DNA of 64,000 bases from Corallococcus sp. EGB (GCF_019968905.1 NZ_CP079946.1:1488001-1552000), one strand, 5' to 3'; positions 54,927 to 63,832 are shown, counted from the stretch's first letter. Numbers and translations are program-made. The notes: generated by a model from the sequence alone, not told the origin.

Positions 54927-55865
54927 ATGAGCAGCCGACCCCGCATCGTCTTCATGGGCACGCCCGAGTTCGCCGTGGCCTCGCTGGAGGCCTGCTTCGA
55001 CGTGGGCGACGTCGTGGCCGTCGTCACCCAGCCGGACAAGCCCAAGGGCCGGGGCAACGCCGTCACCGCGCCGCCCGTGAAGGAGCGCGCGCTGGAGAAG
55101 GGCATCCCCGTGCTCCAGCCGCAGAAGCTGCGCACGCCCCCTTTCTCGGAGGAGCTGCGCCCGTACGCCCCCGACGTCTGCGTGGTGACGGCGTACGGAA
55201 AGATCCTCCCCAAGGACCTGCTGTCCCTGCCCGCGAAGGGCTGCGTGAACGTGCACGCGTCGCTCTTGCCGCGCTTCCGGGGGGCCGCGCCCATCCAGTG
55301 GGCCATCGCGCACGGGGACCGCGAGACGGGCGTGTCGCTGATGGTGATGGACGAGGGCCTGGACACCGGCCCCGTGCTGGCGATGAAGCGGCTGCCCATC
55401 GTCCCGGACGAGACGAGCGCCACGCTGCACGCGAAGCTGTCCGCGCTGGGCGGCGACATCCTGCGCGAGTCCCTGCCGCGCTACCTCCGCGGCGAGCTGA
55501 CGCCCCAACCCCAGCCGTCCGAGGGCATGGTGCTGGCGCCCATCATCGACAAGGAGGACGGCAAGCTGGACTTCACGAAGCCCGCGGTGGAGTTGGATCG
55601 CCGCCTGCGCGCCTTCACGCCGTGGCCCGGCGCGTACACGCTGCTGGGCGGCAAGGTCTTCAAGGTGCACCGGATGCGCGCGGCGGAAGGCAAGGGCGCG
55701 CCCGGCACGGTGCTGTCCGCGGGGACGGAGGGCATCGAGGTCGCTTGCGGCGAGGGCTCGGTCGTCCTCCTGGAGGTCCAGCCGGAGGGCAAGCGGGTGA
55801 TGCGCGCGGCGGACTTCCTCTCCGGAAACAGATTGCAGCCGGGCAGTCAGCCGTTCACGTCGTGA
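54927..55865 (+). CDS. fmt: Methionyl-tRNA formyltransferase
   Basis: The 312-residue enzyme transfers a formyl group from 10-formyl-THF to initiator Met-tRNA. M-G-T-P-E-F-A-V-A-S-L at the N-terminus, N-V-H-A-S-L-L-P-R-F-R-G-A-A-P-I-Q-W-A-I (catalytic Asn and His) and M-D-E-G-L-D-T-G-P are the diagnostic motifs. The C-terminal OB-like domain (F-T-P-W-P-G-A-Y) is complete. The next two genes run in the same direction, so fmt, the AroQ-like gene and rsmB form a cluster; fmt next to rsmB is a common order in bacteria. Confidence 0.96.
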   Translation: MSSRPRIVFMGTPEFAVASLEACFDVGDVVAVVTQPDKPKGRGNAVTAPPVKERALEKGIPVLQPQKLRTPPFSEELRPYAPDVCVVTAYGKILPKDLLSLPAKGCVNVHASLLPRFRGAAPIQWAIAHGDRETGVSLMVMDEGLDTGPVLAMKRLPIVPDETSATLHAKLSALGGDILRESLPRYLRGELTPQPQPSEGMVLAPIIDKEDGKLDFTKPAVELDRRLRAFTPWPGAYTLLGGKVFKVHRMRAAEGKGAPGTVLSAGTEGIEVACGEGSVVLLEVQPEGKRVMRAADFLSGNRLQPGSQPFTS

Positions 55866-55914
55866 GCGCGCCCGCGAGCGCCATGTGGAATCCTTGCGCG
55901 ATGGAGTCTCACGG

Positions 55915-56877
55915 ATGGGCATGAAGCTGCTGGTGTTGCACGGGCCGAACCTCAACCTCCTGGGCGAGCGCGAGGACGTCGCGGGGGGCCGCCTGACGGA
56001 CCTGGACGCGGCCCTGCGCGCGAAGGCGAAGGAGCTGGGGCTGGAGCTGACCATCGTCCAGTCCAACCACGAGGGCGTCCTCATCGACACGATCCACGCC
56101 GAGCGGCAGCGTGTGGAGGGCATCCTCATCAACCCCGCGGGCTACTTCACGTCCTACGCGCTGAAGGAGGCGCTGGAGGCGGTGGGGCTGCCCGCAATCG
56201 AGGTGATGCTCAAGCCGCCCGCCCGCGAGTCCGTGGTGGCGGAGGCGTGCGCCATGCAGGTGCTGGGGCTGCACGGCTTCGACCCGTACATCCAGGCCCT
56301 GGAGACCTTCGCGAGCGGCATCTTCCACCCCGCCATCCCCGGGCCGGTGAAGTCGCTGGGCCGCCGCAAGAAGGGCGCCGCGGCGGACGAGGAGGAGGAC
56401 TCGCGTCCGAAGCCCAAGCTCGTGGGCCGCGTGCACCCGCTCAAGAAGGTCGACACGCCGGCGCCCACGCCGCTGCCCACGCCCGCGCGCTCGCTCCGGC
56501 GCACGGCGGAGGCCGGGGGCCCGCTGAAGACGCTGGGCCGCAAGTCCACGCCCACCGTGGTGAAGGTGGAGGGCAGGCCAGGCAAGACGCTGGGCCGCGC
56601 GGCGAAGGGCGGGGCCACGCCCGCGTCGGACCTGCTCACGCGGGCGCTCGTGCGCCAGAAGATCGCGGACCGGCTGGCCGGGCGGCTCAGTGAAGCGGAG
56701 CTGGCCAGCTGGGCCCGCGCGAAGTATCAGCAGGTCCAGCGTGGTGAACCGGCGGAGAGCGGCCACCGCGAGCTGCTGGAGGACAGCCTCCAGAGCCTCA
56801 CCCTGTCCCATCTGCCCGCGACGCGGATGACGGACGAGCAACTGGTGGACCTGATGACCCGGCTGGAAGAAGGATGA
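55915..56877 (+). CDS. AroQ-like protein lacking catalytic residues, with basic repeat tail
   Basis: The first 145 residues follow type II 3-dehydroquinate dehydratase: L-V-L-H-G-P-N-L-N-L-L-G at the start, Q-S-N-H-E-G near 47-52, N-P-A-G-Y near 75. Yet the catalytic Tyr loop is replaced (R-E-D-V-A-G-G-R) and the conserved His of the E-V-H-L segment is Met (E-V-M-L-K-P). A Pro/Lys/Arg-rich linker (about 150-245) repeats S/K-x-L-G-R (S-L-G-R-R-K, K-T-L-G-R-K, K-T-L-G-R-A). A C-terminal helical domain (about 245-320) ends the protein. It probably no longer makes dehydroshikimate. It overlaps rsmB by 4 bp; GGAG precedes ATG at 55915. Confidence 0.8.
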   Translation: MGMKLLVLHGPNLNLLGEREDVAGGRLTDLDAALRAKAKELGLELTIVQSNHEGVLIDTIHAERQRVEGILINPAGYFTSYALKEALEAVGLPAIEVMLKPPARESVVAEACAMQVLGLHGFDPYIQALETFASGIFHPAIPGPVKSLGRRKKGAAADEEEDSRPKPKLVGRVHPLKKVDTPAPTPLPTPARSLRRTAEAGGPLKTLGRKSTPTVVKVEGRPGKTLGRAAKGGATPASDLLTRALVRQKIADRLAGRLSEAELASWARAKYQQVQRGEPAESGHRELLEDSLQSLTLSHLPATRMTDEQLVDLMTRLEEG

Positions 56878-58190
56878 ACGCCCGTATCCTCGCCATCAAC
56901 ATCCTCGCGCGCGTGCGCGCCACGGATGCCTACCTCAACGTGGTGCTGGACACGGTCCTGTCGGAGACGCCGCCGAAGGACCCTCGCGACGCGGGGCTCG
57001 TCACCGAGCTGACCTACGGCGCCACCCGCCGGCAGCTCGCGCTGGACTACGCCATCACCCGCTTCGCGGACCGCAAGCTGGACGCGCTGGAGGACAAGGT
57101 GCTGGCGGCCCTGCGCATCGGCGCCTACCAGCTCTTCCACACCCGCGTGCCCGCGCGCGCCGCCGTGGCGGAGACGGTGCAGGCGCTCAAGGACGTGGGC
57201 CTCGCGCGCGCGGCGGGCTTCGTCAACGCCATCCTGCGCAAGCTGTCCGAGCTGCCCTCGCCGCCGCTGCCCTCGCCGGCGAACCGGGTGGAGTACCTGT
57301 CCGTGCGCGAGAGCCACCCGCGCTGGCTGGTGGAGCGGTGGATCCGCCAGTTCGGCCCCGAGCGCGCGGAGGCGATGCTCGTGGCCAACAACCAGCCGCC
57401 CCCCGTCGTCATCCGCGCCAACACCTCCCGGGTGACGCGCGACGCGCTGCTCGCGCAGCTGAAGGACGTGGGCGTGGAGGCGCGCGCCACGGAGTCCTCG
57501 CCCGTGGGCATCGTGCTGCCGTCCGTGGGCCGCGTGGAGGACGTGTACGGCTACGCCGAGGGGCTGTGGCAGGTGCAGGACGAGGCCGCGCAGCTCGTCG
57601 GCGTCTACGGCGCCATCCCGGAGTCCGCGCGCGTGCTGGACGCGTGCGCGGCGCCGGGCGGCAAGGCCTGCCACCAGGCGGAAGGCCACGAAGTCGTGGC
57701 GGTGGACCTGCACGCCAACAAGCTGCGGAAGATTGAAGCGGAGGCCCAGCGGCTGGGGCTGTCCGGCCGCCTGAAGGCGTTCGCGCACGACGCGTCCGAG
57801 CCGTTCCCCGAAAGCTGGGGCGAGTTCCACGCCGTCGTGGTGGACGCGCCGTGCTCCGGCCTGGGCACGCTGCGCAGGCACCCGGAGCTGAGATACCGCC
57901 GCAAGGAGGAGGACGTGGGCCGGCTGGCCGCGCTCCAGCGGCGCATCCTGGAGAACTGCCAGGAGGCGGTGCCGCCGGGAGGGCTGCTCGTGTACGCGGT
58001 GTGCACGCCGGAGCCGCAGGAGGGGCAGGACCAGGTGGACATGTTCCTGCGCAGCCACCCGGAGTGGACGGCCGAGCCGCCCGTGCTGCCCGGCCTCAAG
58101 CTGCCGCTCGCGCAGGCCTGGCTGCGCACGCTGCCCGGGCCGGAGGGCTTCGACGGCTTCTTCGCGGCCCGGCTGCGCAAGCTCTACTGA
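56874..58190 (+). CDS. rsmB: 16S rRNA (cytosine-967-C5) methyltransferase
   Basis: The 438-residue protein has an N-terminal NusB-like helical domain (about 1-130) and a C-terminal SAM-dependent methyltransferase. SAM binding is at L-D-A-C-A-A-P-G-G-K. The catalytic Cys lies in Y-A-V-C-T-P-E, and the resolving Cys in V-D-A-P-C-S-G-L-G-T. It methylates C967 of 16S rRNA in E. coli. Its ATG overlaps the stop of the AroQ-like gene (ATGA), so the two are co-translated. Confidence 0.94.
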   Translation: MNARILAINILARVRATDAYLNVVLDTVLSETPPKDPRDAGLVTELTYGATRRQLALDYAITRFADRKLDALEDKVLAALRIGAYQLFHTRVPARAAVAETVQALKDVGLARAAGFVNAILRKLSELPSPPLPSPANRVEYLSVRESHPRWLVERWIRQFGPERAEAMLVANNQPPPVVIRANTSRVTRDALLAQLKDVGVEARATESSPVGIVLPSVGRVEDVYGYAEGLWQVQDEAAQLVGVYGAIPESARVLDACAAPGGKACHQAEGHEVVAVDLHANKLRKIEAEAQRLGLSGRLKAFAHDASEPFPESWGEFHAVVVDAPCSGLGTLRRHPELRYRRKEEDVGRLAALQRRILENCQEAVPPGGLLVYAVCTPEPQEGQDQVDMFLRSHPEWTAEPPVLPGLKLPLAQAWLRTLPGPEGFDGFFAARLRKLY

Positions 58191-58211
58191 AGCGCCTCCG
58201 GGGGCTTCAGT
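58186..58211. terminator. Hairpin containing both stop codons of convergent genes
   Basis: ACTGAAGC (58186-58193) and its exact complement GCTTCAGT (58204-58211) enclose 10 nt. The rsmB stop lies in one arm and the LysR-gene stop in the other. It can fold from either transcript. There is no T-run, so termination is uncertain. Confidence 0.5.
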
Positions 58212-59106
58212 CCTCCTGCGGAATCTGGGAGGCCTGCTTGAAGGCCTCCAGCACCGCGGCGGACGCGCGGTCCAGGTACTTGCCCTTGCGGATGAGCAGG
58301 CCGATGGGGCGCGACACGGGCCCCTCCGCGAAGGGCTTGGACACCAGCGAGCCGCCCTTGATCTCCGCGTGGGCCGTGGCGACCGGGAGGATGGCCACGC
58401 CCAGGCCCATCTCCACCGCGCGCTTGATGGTCTCCACGTTGTCCATCTCCATCACCGGCGTGATGTCGATGTTCTTCTCCCGGAACAGGCGGTCCAGCGC
58501 CTTGCGCGTGGGGGCCTCCCGGTCGAAGGCGATGAAGGGCACGCCCGACAGCGCGGTGAGGCTCACCTTCGCCTTGCTGGCGAACGCGTGCTGGGGCGAG
58601 CAGACCACCGCCAGCCGGTCGTCGCGGAAGGGCAGGATGTCCACGCCCGCGCGCGGCTGCGGGTAGGCCACGATGCCAATCTCCGCCGCGCCCAGGATGA
58701 CGTCGTCGTAGACCTGATCATTGCGCCGGTAGTTCAGGCGCATGTTGACCTTGGGGTGCGTCTTCAGCAGCTGCTTCTGCACCACGTTCAGCTCGTGCAG
58801 GCCCACCGAGTAGATGGTGGACACGGTGGTCGCGCCCTGGACCTCCGTGGCCTGCTCGCGGATCTCCTGCTCCACCTCCGCGAAGCGCGCGAGGATCTCC
58901 TTGCAGCCCCGGAAGAGGCGCTCGCCCGCCGGCGTCGGCGTCACCTGCCGCGCGCTGCGCGAGAGCAGCTTCTGCTCGTAGCGGTTCTCCAGCGCGCGAA
59001 TCTGCTGGCTCACCGCGGACTGGGTCACGTGATTGAGCTGCGCCGCGCGAGAGAACGAGCCCGTCTCGACCACGTCACAGAACATCTTCAACGATTCGAG
59101 CTGCAT
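58207..59106 (-). CDS. LysR-family transcriptional regulator
   Basis: The 299-residue protein has the LysR winged helix-turn-helix at about residues 3-62 (F-S-R-A-A-Q-L-N-H-V-T-Q-S-A-V-S-Q-Q-I-R) and a periplasmic-binding-protein-like effector domain from about 90. The effector domain resembles the CysB/CbbR-type group. No target gene is divergently placed in the usual way; the gene beyond the A/T-rich upstream gap is also on the minus strand. The inducer is unknown. Confidence 0.92.
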   Translation of the reverse strand: MQLESLKMFCDVVETGSFSRAAQLNHVTQSAVSQQIRALENRYEQKLLSRSARQVTPTPAGERLFRGCKEILARFAEVEQEIREQATEVQGATTVSTIYSVGLHELNVVQKQLLKTHPKVNMRLNYRRNDQVYDDVILGAAEIGIVAYPQPRAGVDILPFRDDRLAVVCSPQHAFASKAKVSLTALSGVPFIAFDREAPTRKALDRLFREKNIDITPVMEMDNVETIKRAVEMGLGVAILPVATAHAEIKGGSLVSKPFAEGPVSRPIGLLIRKGKYLDRASAAVLEAFKQASQIPQED

Positions 59107-59140
59107 GGGCCGTCTCCTACCCTCAAACCTAATGGCCGGG

Positions 59141-59160
59141 CCAGTAGTAATTAGTAGACC
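59141..59160. promoter_or_regulatory. A/T-rich site upstream of the LysR gene
   Basis: CCAGTAGTAATTAGTAGACC, with TAGTA repeated, stands out as A/T-rich in this region and lies 35-54 bp before the LysR start. It could hold the promoter and an autoregulatory LysR site, but no clean T-N11-A palindrome with flanking symmetry is seen. Confidence 0.3.
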
Positions 59161-59235
59161 TACCCCGCGCGCGAAAATGACCTACAGGGAAGGCGCCCTG
59201 GCTGCTTGCGCGGCGCGGCGGAAATCCTTGGGCTC

Positions 59236-59568
59236 TCAAACGGTGGAGTCATGGGCGTCACCGTGGGGGTCGTCCGGGGAGCTGGGAGGCGTGTCACCGG
59301 GCGGGCGCGGGCGGGTGAGGGCGAAGAGGGCGGCGCCCAGGGCGACGAGCGCGCCGCCACAGAGCGTCTGCACGCGGCCCAGGTCGCGCTCCGCCTCGCG
59401 GATGAGCTGGCACTCCTGGCCGGACAGGCCGGTGCAGTCCGCGGGGGCGAAGAGCGGCTTCACGCCCAGGCCGAGCAGCGCCAGGCCCCCCAGGAGCAGG
59501 CCGGCCATCAGCCCGAGCGCCGCGGCGCGCAGGATGGAGGCACCCCGGTTCGAGGGCTGGGAGGTCAT
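59236..59568 (-). CDS. Small two-helix membrane protein
   Basis: The 110-residue product has two hydrophobic segments (about 12-36 and 70-86) with a loop between them that contains Cys residues (D-C-T-G-L, Q-E-C-Q-L), and a Pro/Asp-rich C-terminal tail. The loop is probably periplasmic, with a possible disulfide. ATG at 59568 has no strong ribosome binding site; the open frame upstream overlaps the divergent glycosyltransferase start and is unlikely. The family is not recognised. Confidence 0.6.
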   Translation of the reverse strand: MTSQPSNRGASILRAAALGLMAGLLLGGLALLGLGVKPLFAPADCTGLSGQECQLIREAERDLGRVQTLCGGALVALGAALFALTRPRPPGDTPPSSPDDPHGDAHDSTV

Positions 59569-59641
59569 GGACCGGGAGGCGTAGCACCGTCCCGGGCGGG
59601 AAGGGACAGGGGAGGGGGACCCGGGCGTATGCTTCCGGACC

Positions 59642-60751
59642 ATGCGAATCCTGTATGGGGTCGTCGGCGAAGGGATGGGCCACGCCACGCGCTCGCGCGT
59701 GTTGCTGGAGGCGCTGACGAAGGAACACGAGGTCCACATCGTGGTGTCCGGGCGGGCGCAGCACTACCTGGCCCAGCGCTTCCAGAACGTGCACGGCATC
59801 TGGGGGCTGACCATCGCCTACGAAGGCAACTCGGTGAAGAAGTGGCAGACGGTGCTGCAGAACCTGCAGGGGGCCGTGAAGGGCTGGCCGCAGAACGTGC
59901 GCCAGTACTTCGACCTGGTGGAGGGCTTCCAGCCGGACGTGGTGGTGAGCGACTTCGAGACGTTCAGCTACCTGTTCGCGAAGAACCACCGGTTGCCCGT
60001 CATCAGCGTGGACAACATGCAGGTCATCAACCGCTGCACGCACGACCCGGCGCTGCTCGCGGGCCATGAGGAGAGCTTCGAGGCCACGCGCGCCATCGTG
60101 AAGGCGAAGCTGCCCGGGGCCTTCCACTACCTCGTCACGTCGTTCTTCTATCCGCCCGTGCGCAAGCGCCGCACCACGCTGGCGCCGTCCATCCTCCGGC
60201 CGGAAATCCTGGAGGCGAGGCCGGAGGCCGGAGAGCACCTGCTCGTGTACCAGACGGCGACGACGAACACGCACCTGCCGGAAATCCTCAAGCAGTCCGG
60301 CGTGCCGTGCCGCGTGTATGGGCTGCGCCGCGACCTCAAGGAGGACGTGGTGGAGGGCAACCTCACCTACCGGCCCTTCAGCGAAGCGGGCTTCATCAAC
60401 GACCTGCGCACCGCGCGCGCGGTGGTGGCGGGCGGCGGGTACACGCTGATGAGCGAGGCCGTGTACCTGCACAAGCCGGTGCTCAGCATCCCCGTGGGCG
60501 GCCAGTTCGAACAGGTGCTCAATGCCCTGTACCTGGAGAAGCTGGGGTACGGGATGTATGTGAAGGAGTTGAGCCTGGACGCGCTGAAGACGTTCCTGTC
60601 CCGCGTGCCCGCCTGCGCGGAGGCCCTCGAGGGCTACTCGCAGGACGGGAACAAGGCGATGCTCGCCGCGCTGAATGAACAGCTGGCGCAGGCCTACGAG
60701 CACCGCGGCCACTGGCGCATGGAGATGGCGGAGATGGACGGCAAGGCCTGA
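59642..60751 (+). CDS. GT-B-fold glycosyltransferase (MJ1255-like)
   Basis: The 369-residue protein has the GT-B pattern of the MurG/MGT-like group: G-E-G-M-G-H-A-T-R near residues 9-17 (Gly-rich donor-domain loop), V-V-V-S-D-F-E-T-F-S mid-protein, and V-V-A-G-G-G-Y-T-L-M-S-E-A-V near the C-terminal nucleotide-sugar site. I recall this as the uncharacterised MJ1255 family of archaea and bacteria. It has no membrane segment and so is likely peripheral on the cytoplasmic side. Sugar and acceptor are unknown. Confidence 0.8.
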   Translation: MRILYGVVGEGMGHATRSRVLLEALTKEHEVHIVVSGRAQHYLAQRFQNVHGIWGLTIAYEGNSVKKWQTVLQNLQGAVKGWPQNVRQYFDLVEGFQPDVVVSDFETFSYLFAKNHRLPVISVDNMQVINRCTHDPALLAGHEESFEATRAIVKAKLPGAFHYLVTSFFYPPVRKRRTTLAPSILRPEILEARPEAGEHLLVYQTATTNTHLPEILKQSGVPCRVYGLRRDLKEDVVEGNLTYRPFSEAGFINDLRTARAVVAGGGYTLMSEAVYLHKPVLSIPVGGQFEQVLNALYLEKLGYGMYVKELSLDALKTFLSRVPACAEALEGYSQDGNKAMLAALNEQLAQAYEHRGHWRMEMAEMDGKA

Positions 60752-60766
60752 GAGGCCGCCCTCCCC

Positions 60767-60801
60767 CGGGGTGTCCCGGGCGTCAGTGCAGGGACACCCC
60801 G
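60767..60801. terminator. Bidirectional hairpin between glycosyltransferase and SDR genes
   Basis: A perfect 11-bp stem (CGGGGTGTCCC and complement) with a 13-nt loop bridges the end of the minus-strand SDR gene, whose stop codon falls in the loop. It probably ends transcription from both sides. Confidence 0.6.
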
Positions 60802-61823
60802 TTCTCGTTGTTGCGCTCCGCCGCGCGGCGGCTCAGCTCCGTGAGCCACGAGCGGGTGATGGGCGTCTCGCTCTCGCGGCCCTGGTGACGCTCCGGGGTG
60901 CTGTCCTGGGGCAGCAGCCGGTTGGCGAGGTCCAGCACGCGCGCGGTGAGGTTGGGCGCCAGCGCGCGGCCCACCGCCCCCAGCTTCGCGGGCATGCCCA
61001 CCAGCGCCTCCGCGTCACCCCTGCGGCACGCCTCGATGATCTTGCGCGCCACGCGCTCGGCGCTCATGGACAGGCCCATCATCGAGTTGCCCACGTGGAA
61101 CCACGCGTACTCCTTCTCGTTGTCGCCCTTGAAGGTCGCGTTGCGCGGGCTGCCGGTGCGGATGAGGGACGGGCACGCCGTCGTCACGCGGATGCCGTCC
61201 TGGGCCAGCTCCGTGCGCAGCCCGTCCGACAGGCCCACCAGCGCGAACTTGCTCGCGGAGTAGGGCACCAGGTGCGGGATGCTCAGCTTGCCGCCCATGG
61301 AGGACACGTTGACGATGCGGCCCTCGCCTTTCGCCTTCATGTCCGGCGCCACCGCGAGCGTCGTGTACAGCGGCCCCCACAGGTGCGTGTCCACCGCCTG
61401 CTCGAAGTCCTCCAGCGTCATGGACTCCAGCGGGCCCACCATGATGACGCCCGCGTTGTTGATCAGCACGTCCACCGCCCCCCACTGCTCGTGGACGGCG
61501 CCCACCATCGCGTCCACCTGCACCTGGTCGCGCACGTCGCATCTCAGCGTCAGCACCTCGCCGCCCAGCCGCTCCAGGTCCGCGTGGGCGCGCCGGAGCG
61601 AATCCACGTCGCGTCCGCAGATGGCCACGCGCGCGCCCTCCTTCAGGAACATGCGCGCCATCACCAGCCCCAGCCCCCGGGAGCCGCCGGTGATGAGCAC
61701 CGTCTTGCCCTTGAAGCTGTAGCGCGAACTCAGGACGCGCTTCAGGCCCACCACGGTCCCCACCCCGGCGGCAATCGCGCCCAGGGAGAGGCCCTTTCGC
61801 TTGGTGTGTCGTCGGTCAGCCAT
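60783..61823 (-). CDS. Short-chain dehydrogenase/reductase with N- and C-terminal extensions
   Basis: The 346-residue protein has an N-terminal hydrophobic stretch (G-A-I-A-A-G-V-G-T-V-V-G-L, about 15-27) that may anchor it to the membrane. The SDR core follows: T-G-G-S-R-G-L-G near 45-52, N-N-A-G near 123, N-V-S-S-M near 170, Y-S-A-S-K near 184-188 with catalytic Tyr and Lys. An extension of about 80 residues follows the core. GGAGG precedes ATG at 61823. Membrane-anchored SDRs often act on lipids, but that is only a suggestion here. Confidence 0.87.
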   Translation of the reverse strand: MADRRHTKRKGLSLGAIAAGVGTVVGLKRVLSSRYSFKGKTVLITGGSRGLGLVMARMFLKEGARVAICGRDVDSLRRAHADLERLGGEVLTLRCDVRDQVQVDAMVGAVHEQWGAVDVLINNAGVIMVGPLESMTLEDFEQAVDTHLWGPLYTTLAVAPDMKAKGEGRIVNVSSMGGKLSIPHLVPYSASKFALVGLSDGLRTELAQDGIRVTTACPSLIRTGSPRNATFKGDNEKEYAWFHVGNSMMGLSMSAERVARKIIEACRRGDAEALVGMPAKLGAVGRALAPNLTARVLDLANRLLPQDSTPERHQGRESETPITRSWLTELSRRAAERNNENGVSLH

Positions 61824-61865
61824 GGTGCGACCCTCCAGGGGAGGCAAGGGGGGGGGGCGGGACGC

Positions 61866-62375
61866 TCAAGGATTGGAGGCCGCGGCCTGGTCCTCCTGCT
61901 CGCGGGACACCTCGCCGTGGAGCGACGGCGGCTCCTGTCCGGGCAGGTCCTGGAGCAGCTTGCGCATGCGGCGCAGCGCGTCCTTGCCGCCAACGCGGTT
62001 CTTCAGCCGCCCATCCGGGCCGAAGAGGAGGAAGGCGGGGTGCTTGACCACGCCGTAGGCGCGCGCCAGCGAGCCGTCATCCATGGCGATGGGATGGCGC
62101 AGGCCGTGCTCGCGCGCGAAGCCCTCCACCTTGTTGGTGTCCCGCAGCTCCGGGTCGGAGTGCGTGACGTCCACGCCAATCACCTTCAGGCCCTTGGGCC
62201 CGTAGTCCACCACCCACTGGTTGATGGCCTCGAACTGCGCGGCGCAGTCCTCGCAGTCCAGGGTCCAGAAGTGGAGGAGGACAGGCAGTCCATCGAGCTC
62301 CGAGACGTGGACGGGGGCGTTCACCCACCCGCCTTCCGGGTCCAGCAGCGTGAGCGGGATTTTCGTCGAGGCCAT
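61866..62375 (-). CDS. Thioredoxin-like redoxin (TlpA/AhpC-like)
   Basis: The 169-residue protein has a thioredoxin fold with the redox pair C-E-D-C at 41-44 after L-L-H-F-W-T-L-D, and the cis-Pro region V-K-H-P-A-F-L-L near 110. The insert between strand and helix (G-V-D-V-T-H-S-D-P-E-L-R) fits the TlpA/ResA group. There is no signal peptide or anchor, so it is likely cytoplasmic, unlike most TlpA proteins. The C-terminal 25 residues are polar and variable. It lies 42 bp upstream of the SDR gene on the same strand. Confidence 0.82.
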   Translation of the reverse strand: MASTKIPLTLLDPEGGWVNAPVHVSELDGLPVLLHFWTLDCEDCAAQFEAINQWVVDYGPKGLKVIGVDVTHSDPELRDTNKVEGFAREHGLRHPIAMDDGSLARAYGVVKHPAFLLFGPDGRLKNRVGGKDALRRMRKLLQDLPGQEPPSLHGEVSREQEDQAAASNP

Positions 62376-62538
62376 GCGAGCTCCCTATGGGAAGTGGAAA
62401 GCGCTTCAAGGGGACGCGACTCAAGGTATGCATGCGCCACCGGTTGCTCGCGGCGGCGCGCCCGTCCGTTCGCCTGCCCGGCAAGGCGTGGTGGCTCGCT
62501 CCGTCCTCCGGTGGGCGGACGGGCGTGGAGGCCGTGAG

Positions 62539-63672
62539 ATGCGCATCCCCGACTTCGACCTGGAGCGGTACTTCGCGCGCTGGGAGTTCGCCGCGCCCTA
62601 CCTCCTGTGCTCCTCTGACATCGAGGGCTGGCGCATGGCGGACCTGCTGGCGCTCGCGTCGCCGGAGGACCGCGCGCGCTGGGACGGGCTGACGCTCGGC
62701 TACACGGAGACGTCCGGCCTGCCCGCGCTGCGCGAGGCCATCGCCGGGATGTATCCGGGCCTGTCCTCCGAAGACATCCTCACCTTCGCGGGCGCGCAGG
62801 AGGCCCTGTTCGTCGCGATGAACGTCCAGCTGGGGCCCGGCACGCACGCCGTGGTCACCTGGCCGGGCTACCAGTCGCTGTACGAAGTGGCGCGCTCCGT
62901 GGGCGCGGACGTGACGCTGCTGCCGCTGCGCGAGGAGGACGGCTGGGCGCTGGACCTGGACGCGCTCACCGCCGCGCTGCGCCCGGACACGCGCATGGTC
63001 GTGGTGAACTTCCCGCACAACCCCACGGGCGCGCTGCCGGACATGGCGACGTTCCAGAAGCTGTGCGCGCTGTGCGAGGCGCGCGGCATCCACCTCTTCT
63101 CCGACGAGGTGTATCGCCTGCTGGAGTACGACCCGAACGACACGCTGCCGCCCGCCGCGTCGTGCCTGCCGAAGGGCGTGAGCCTGGGCGTGATGTCCAA
63201 GGCGTTCGGGCTCGCGGGCCTGCGCGTGGGCTGGCTCGCCACCCGGGACACGGAGCTGCTCGCGCGCTGCCGCGCCTTCAAGGACTACACGTCGCTCTGC
63301 AACAGCGCCCCCAGCGAGCAGTTGTCCCTCATCGCGCTGCGCGCCCGCGAGCACGTGCTGGAGCGCAGCCGCGGGCTGCTCACCGCGAACCTCGCGCGGC
63401 TGGATGACTTCTTCGCCCGCCACGCGGACACCTTCCACTGGGTGCGCCCGCGCGCCGGCAGCGTGGCCTTCCCCCGTCTGCTACGAAACATCCCGGTGGC
63501 TCGTTTCACCGAGTCACTGATTACCCGCGAGGGCGTGTTGCTGTTGCCGGGCAACGTGTATGGCTTTCCGGGCAATCACTTCCGGTTGGGGTTGGGTCGC
63601 GCCAACCTGCTGGAAGCACTGGAGCGGCTGGAACGCTTCGTGCGGGACGGCGGCCTGGACACGCGGGGGTGA
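62539..63672 (+). CDS. PLP-dependent class I/II aminotransferase
   Basis: The 377-residue enzyme has fold-type I aminotransferase motifs: N-F-P-H-N-P-T-G (Asn contacts PLP), F-S-D-E-V-Y-R (Asp pairs with the pyridine nitrogen), M-S-K-A-F-G-L-A-G-L-R-V-G-W (Schiff-base Lys), and F-R-L-G-L-G-R (Arg binds the substrate carboxylate). The amino-acid substrate cannot be told. ATG at 62539 begins directly with family-like sequence; the frame upstream overlaps the divergent thioredoxin gene's promoter and is excluded. Confidence 0.9.
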   Translation: MRIPDFDLERYFARWEFAAPYLLCSSDIEGWRMADLLALASPEDRARWDGLTLGYTETSGLPALREAIAGMYPGLSSEDILTFAGAQEALFVAMNVQLGPGTHAVVTWPGYQSLYEVARSVGADVTLLPLREEDGWALDLDALTAALRPDTRMVVVNFPHNPTGALPDMATFQKLCALCEARGIHLFSDEVYRLLEYDPNDTLPPAASCLPKGVSLGVMSKAFGLAGLRVGWLATRDTELLARCRAFKDYTSLCNSAPSEQLSLIALRAREHVLERSRGLLTANLARLDDFFARHADTFHWVRPRAGSVAFPRLLRNIPVARFTESLITREGVLLLPGNVYGFPGNHFRLGLGRANLLEALERLERFVRDGGLDTRG

Positions 63673-63832
63673 CGGCGCGAGTCGGCGCGGCGCGTCAGGG
63701 TTTTCACTGACGGCGGGACTTTCAGCTTATCGCATTCGGGTGAAACAACCCCTAGAGTGGTCGTCCCCTCGCCCGGCCTGGGGCCGTGCGGAAGCCCTCT
63801 CATCCCCCCGAGAGGCCAGGAGAGACACTCCG

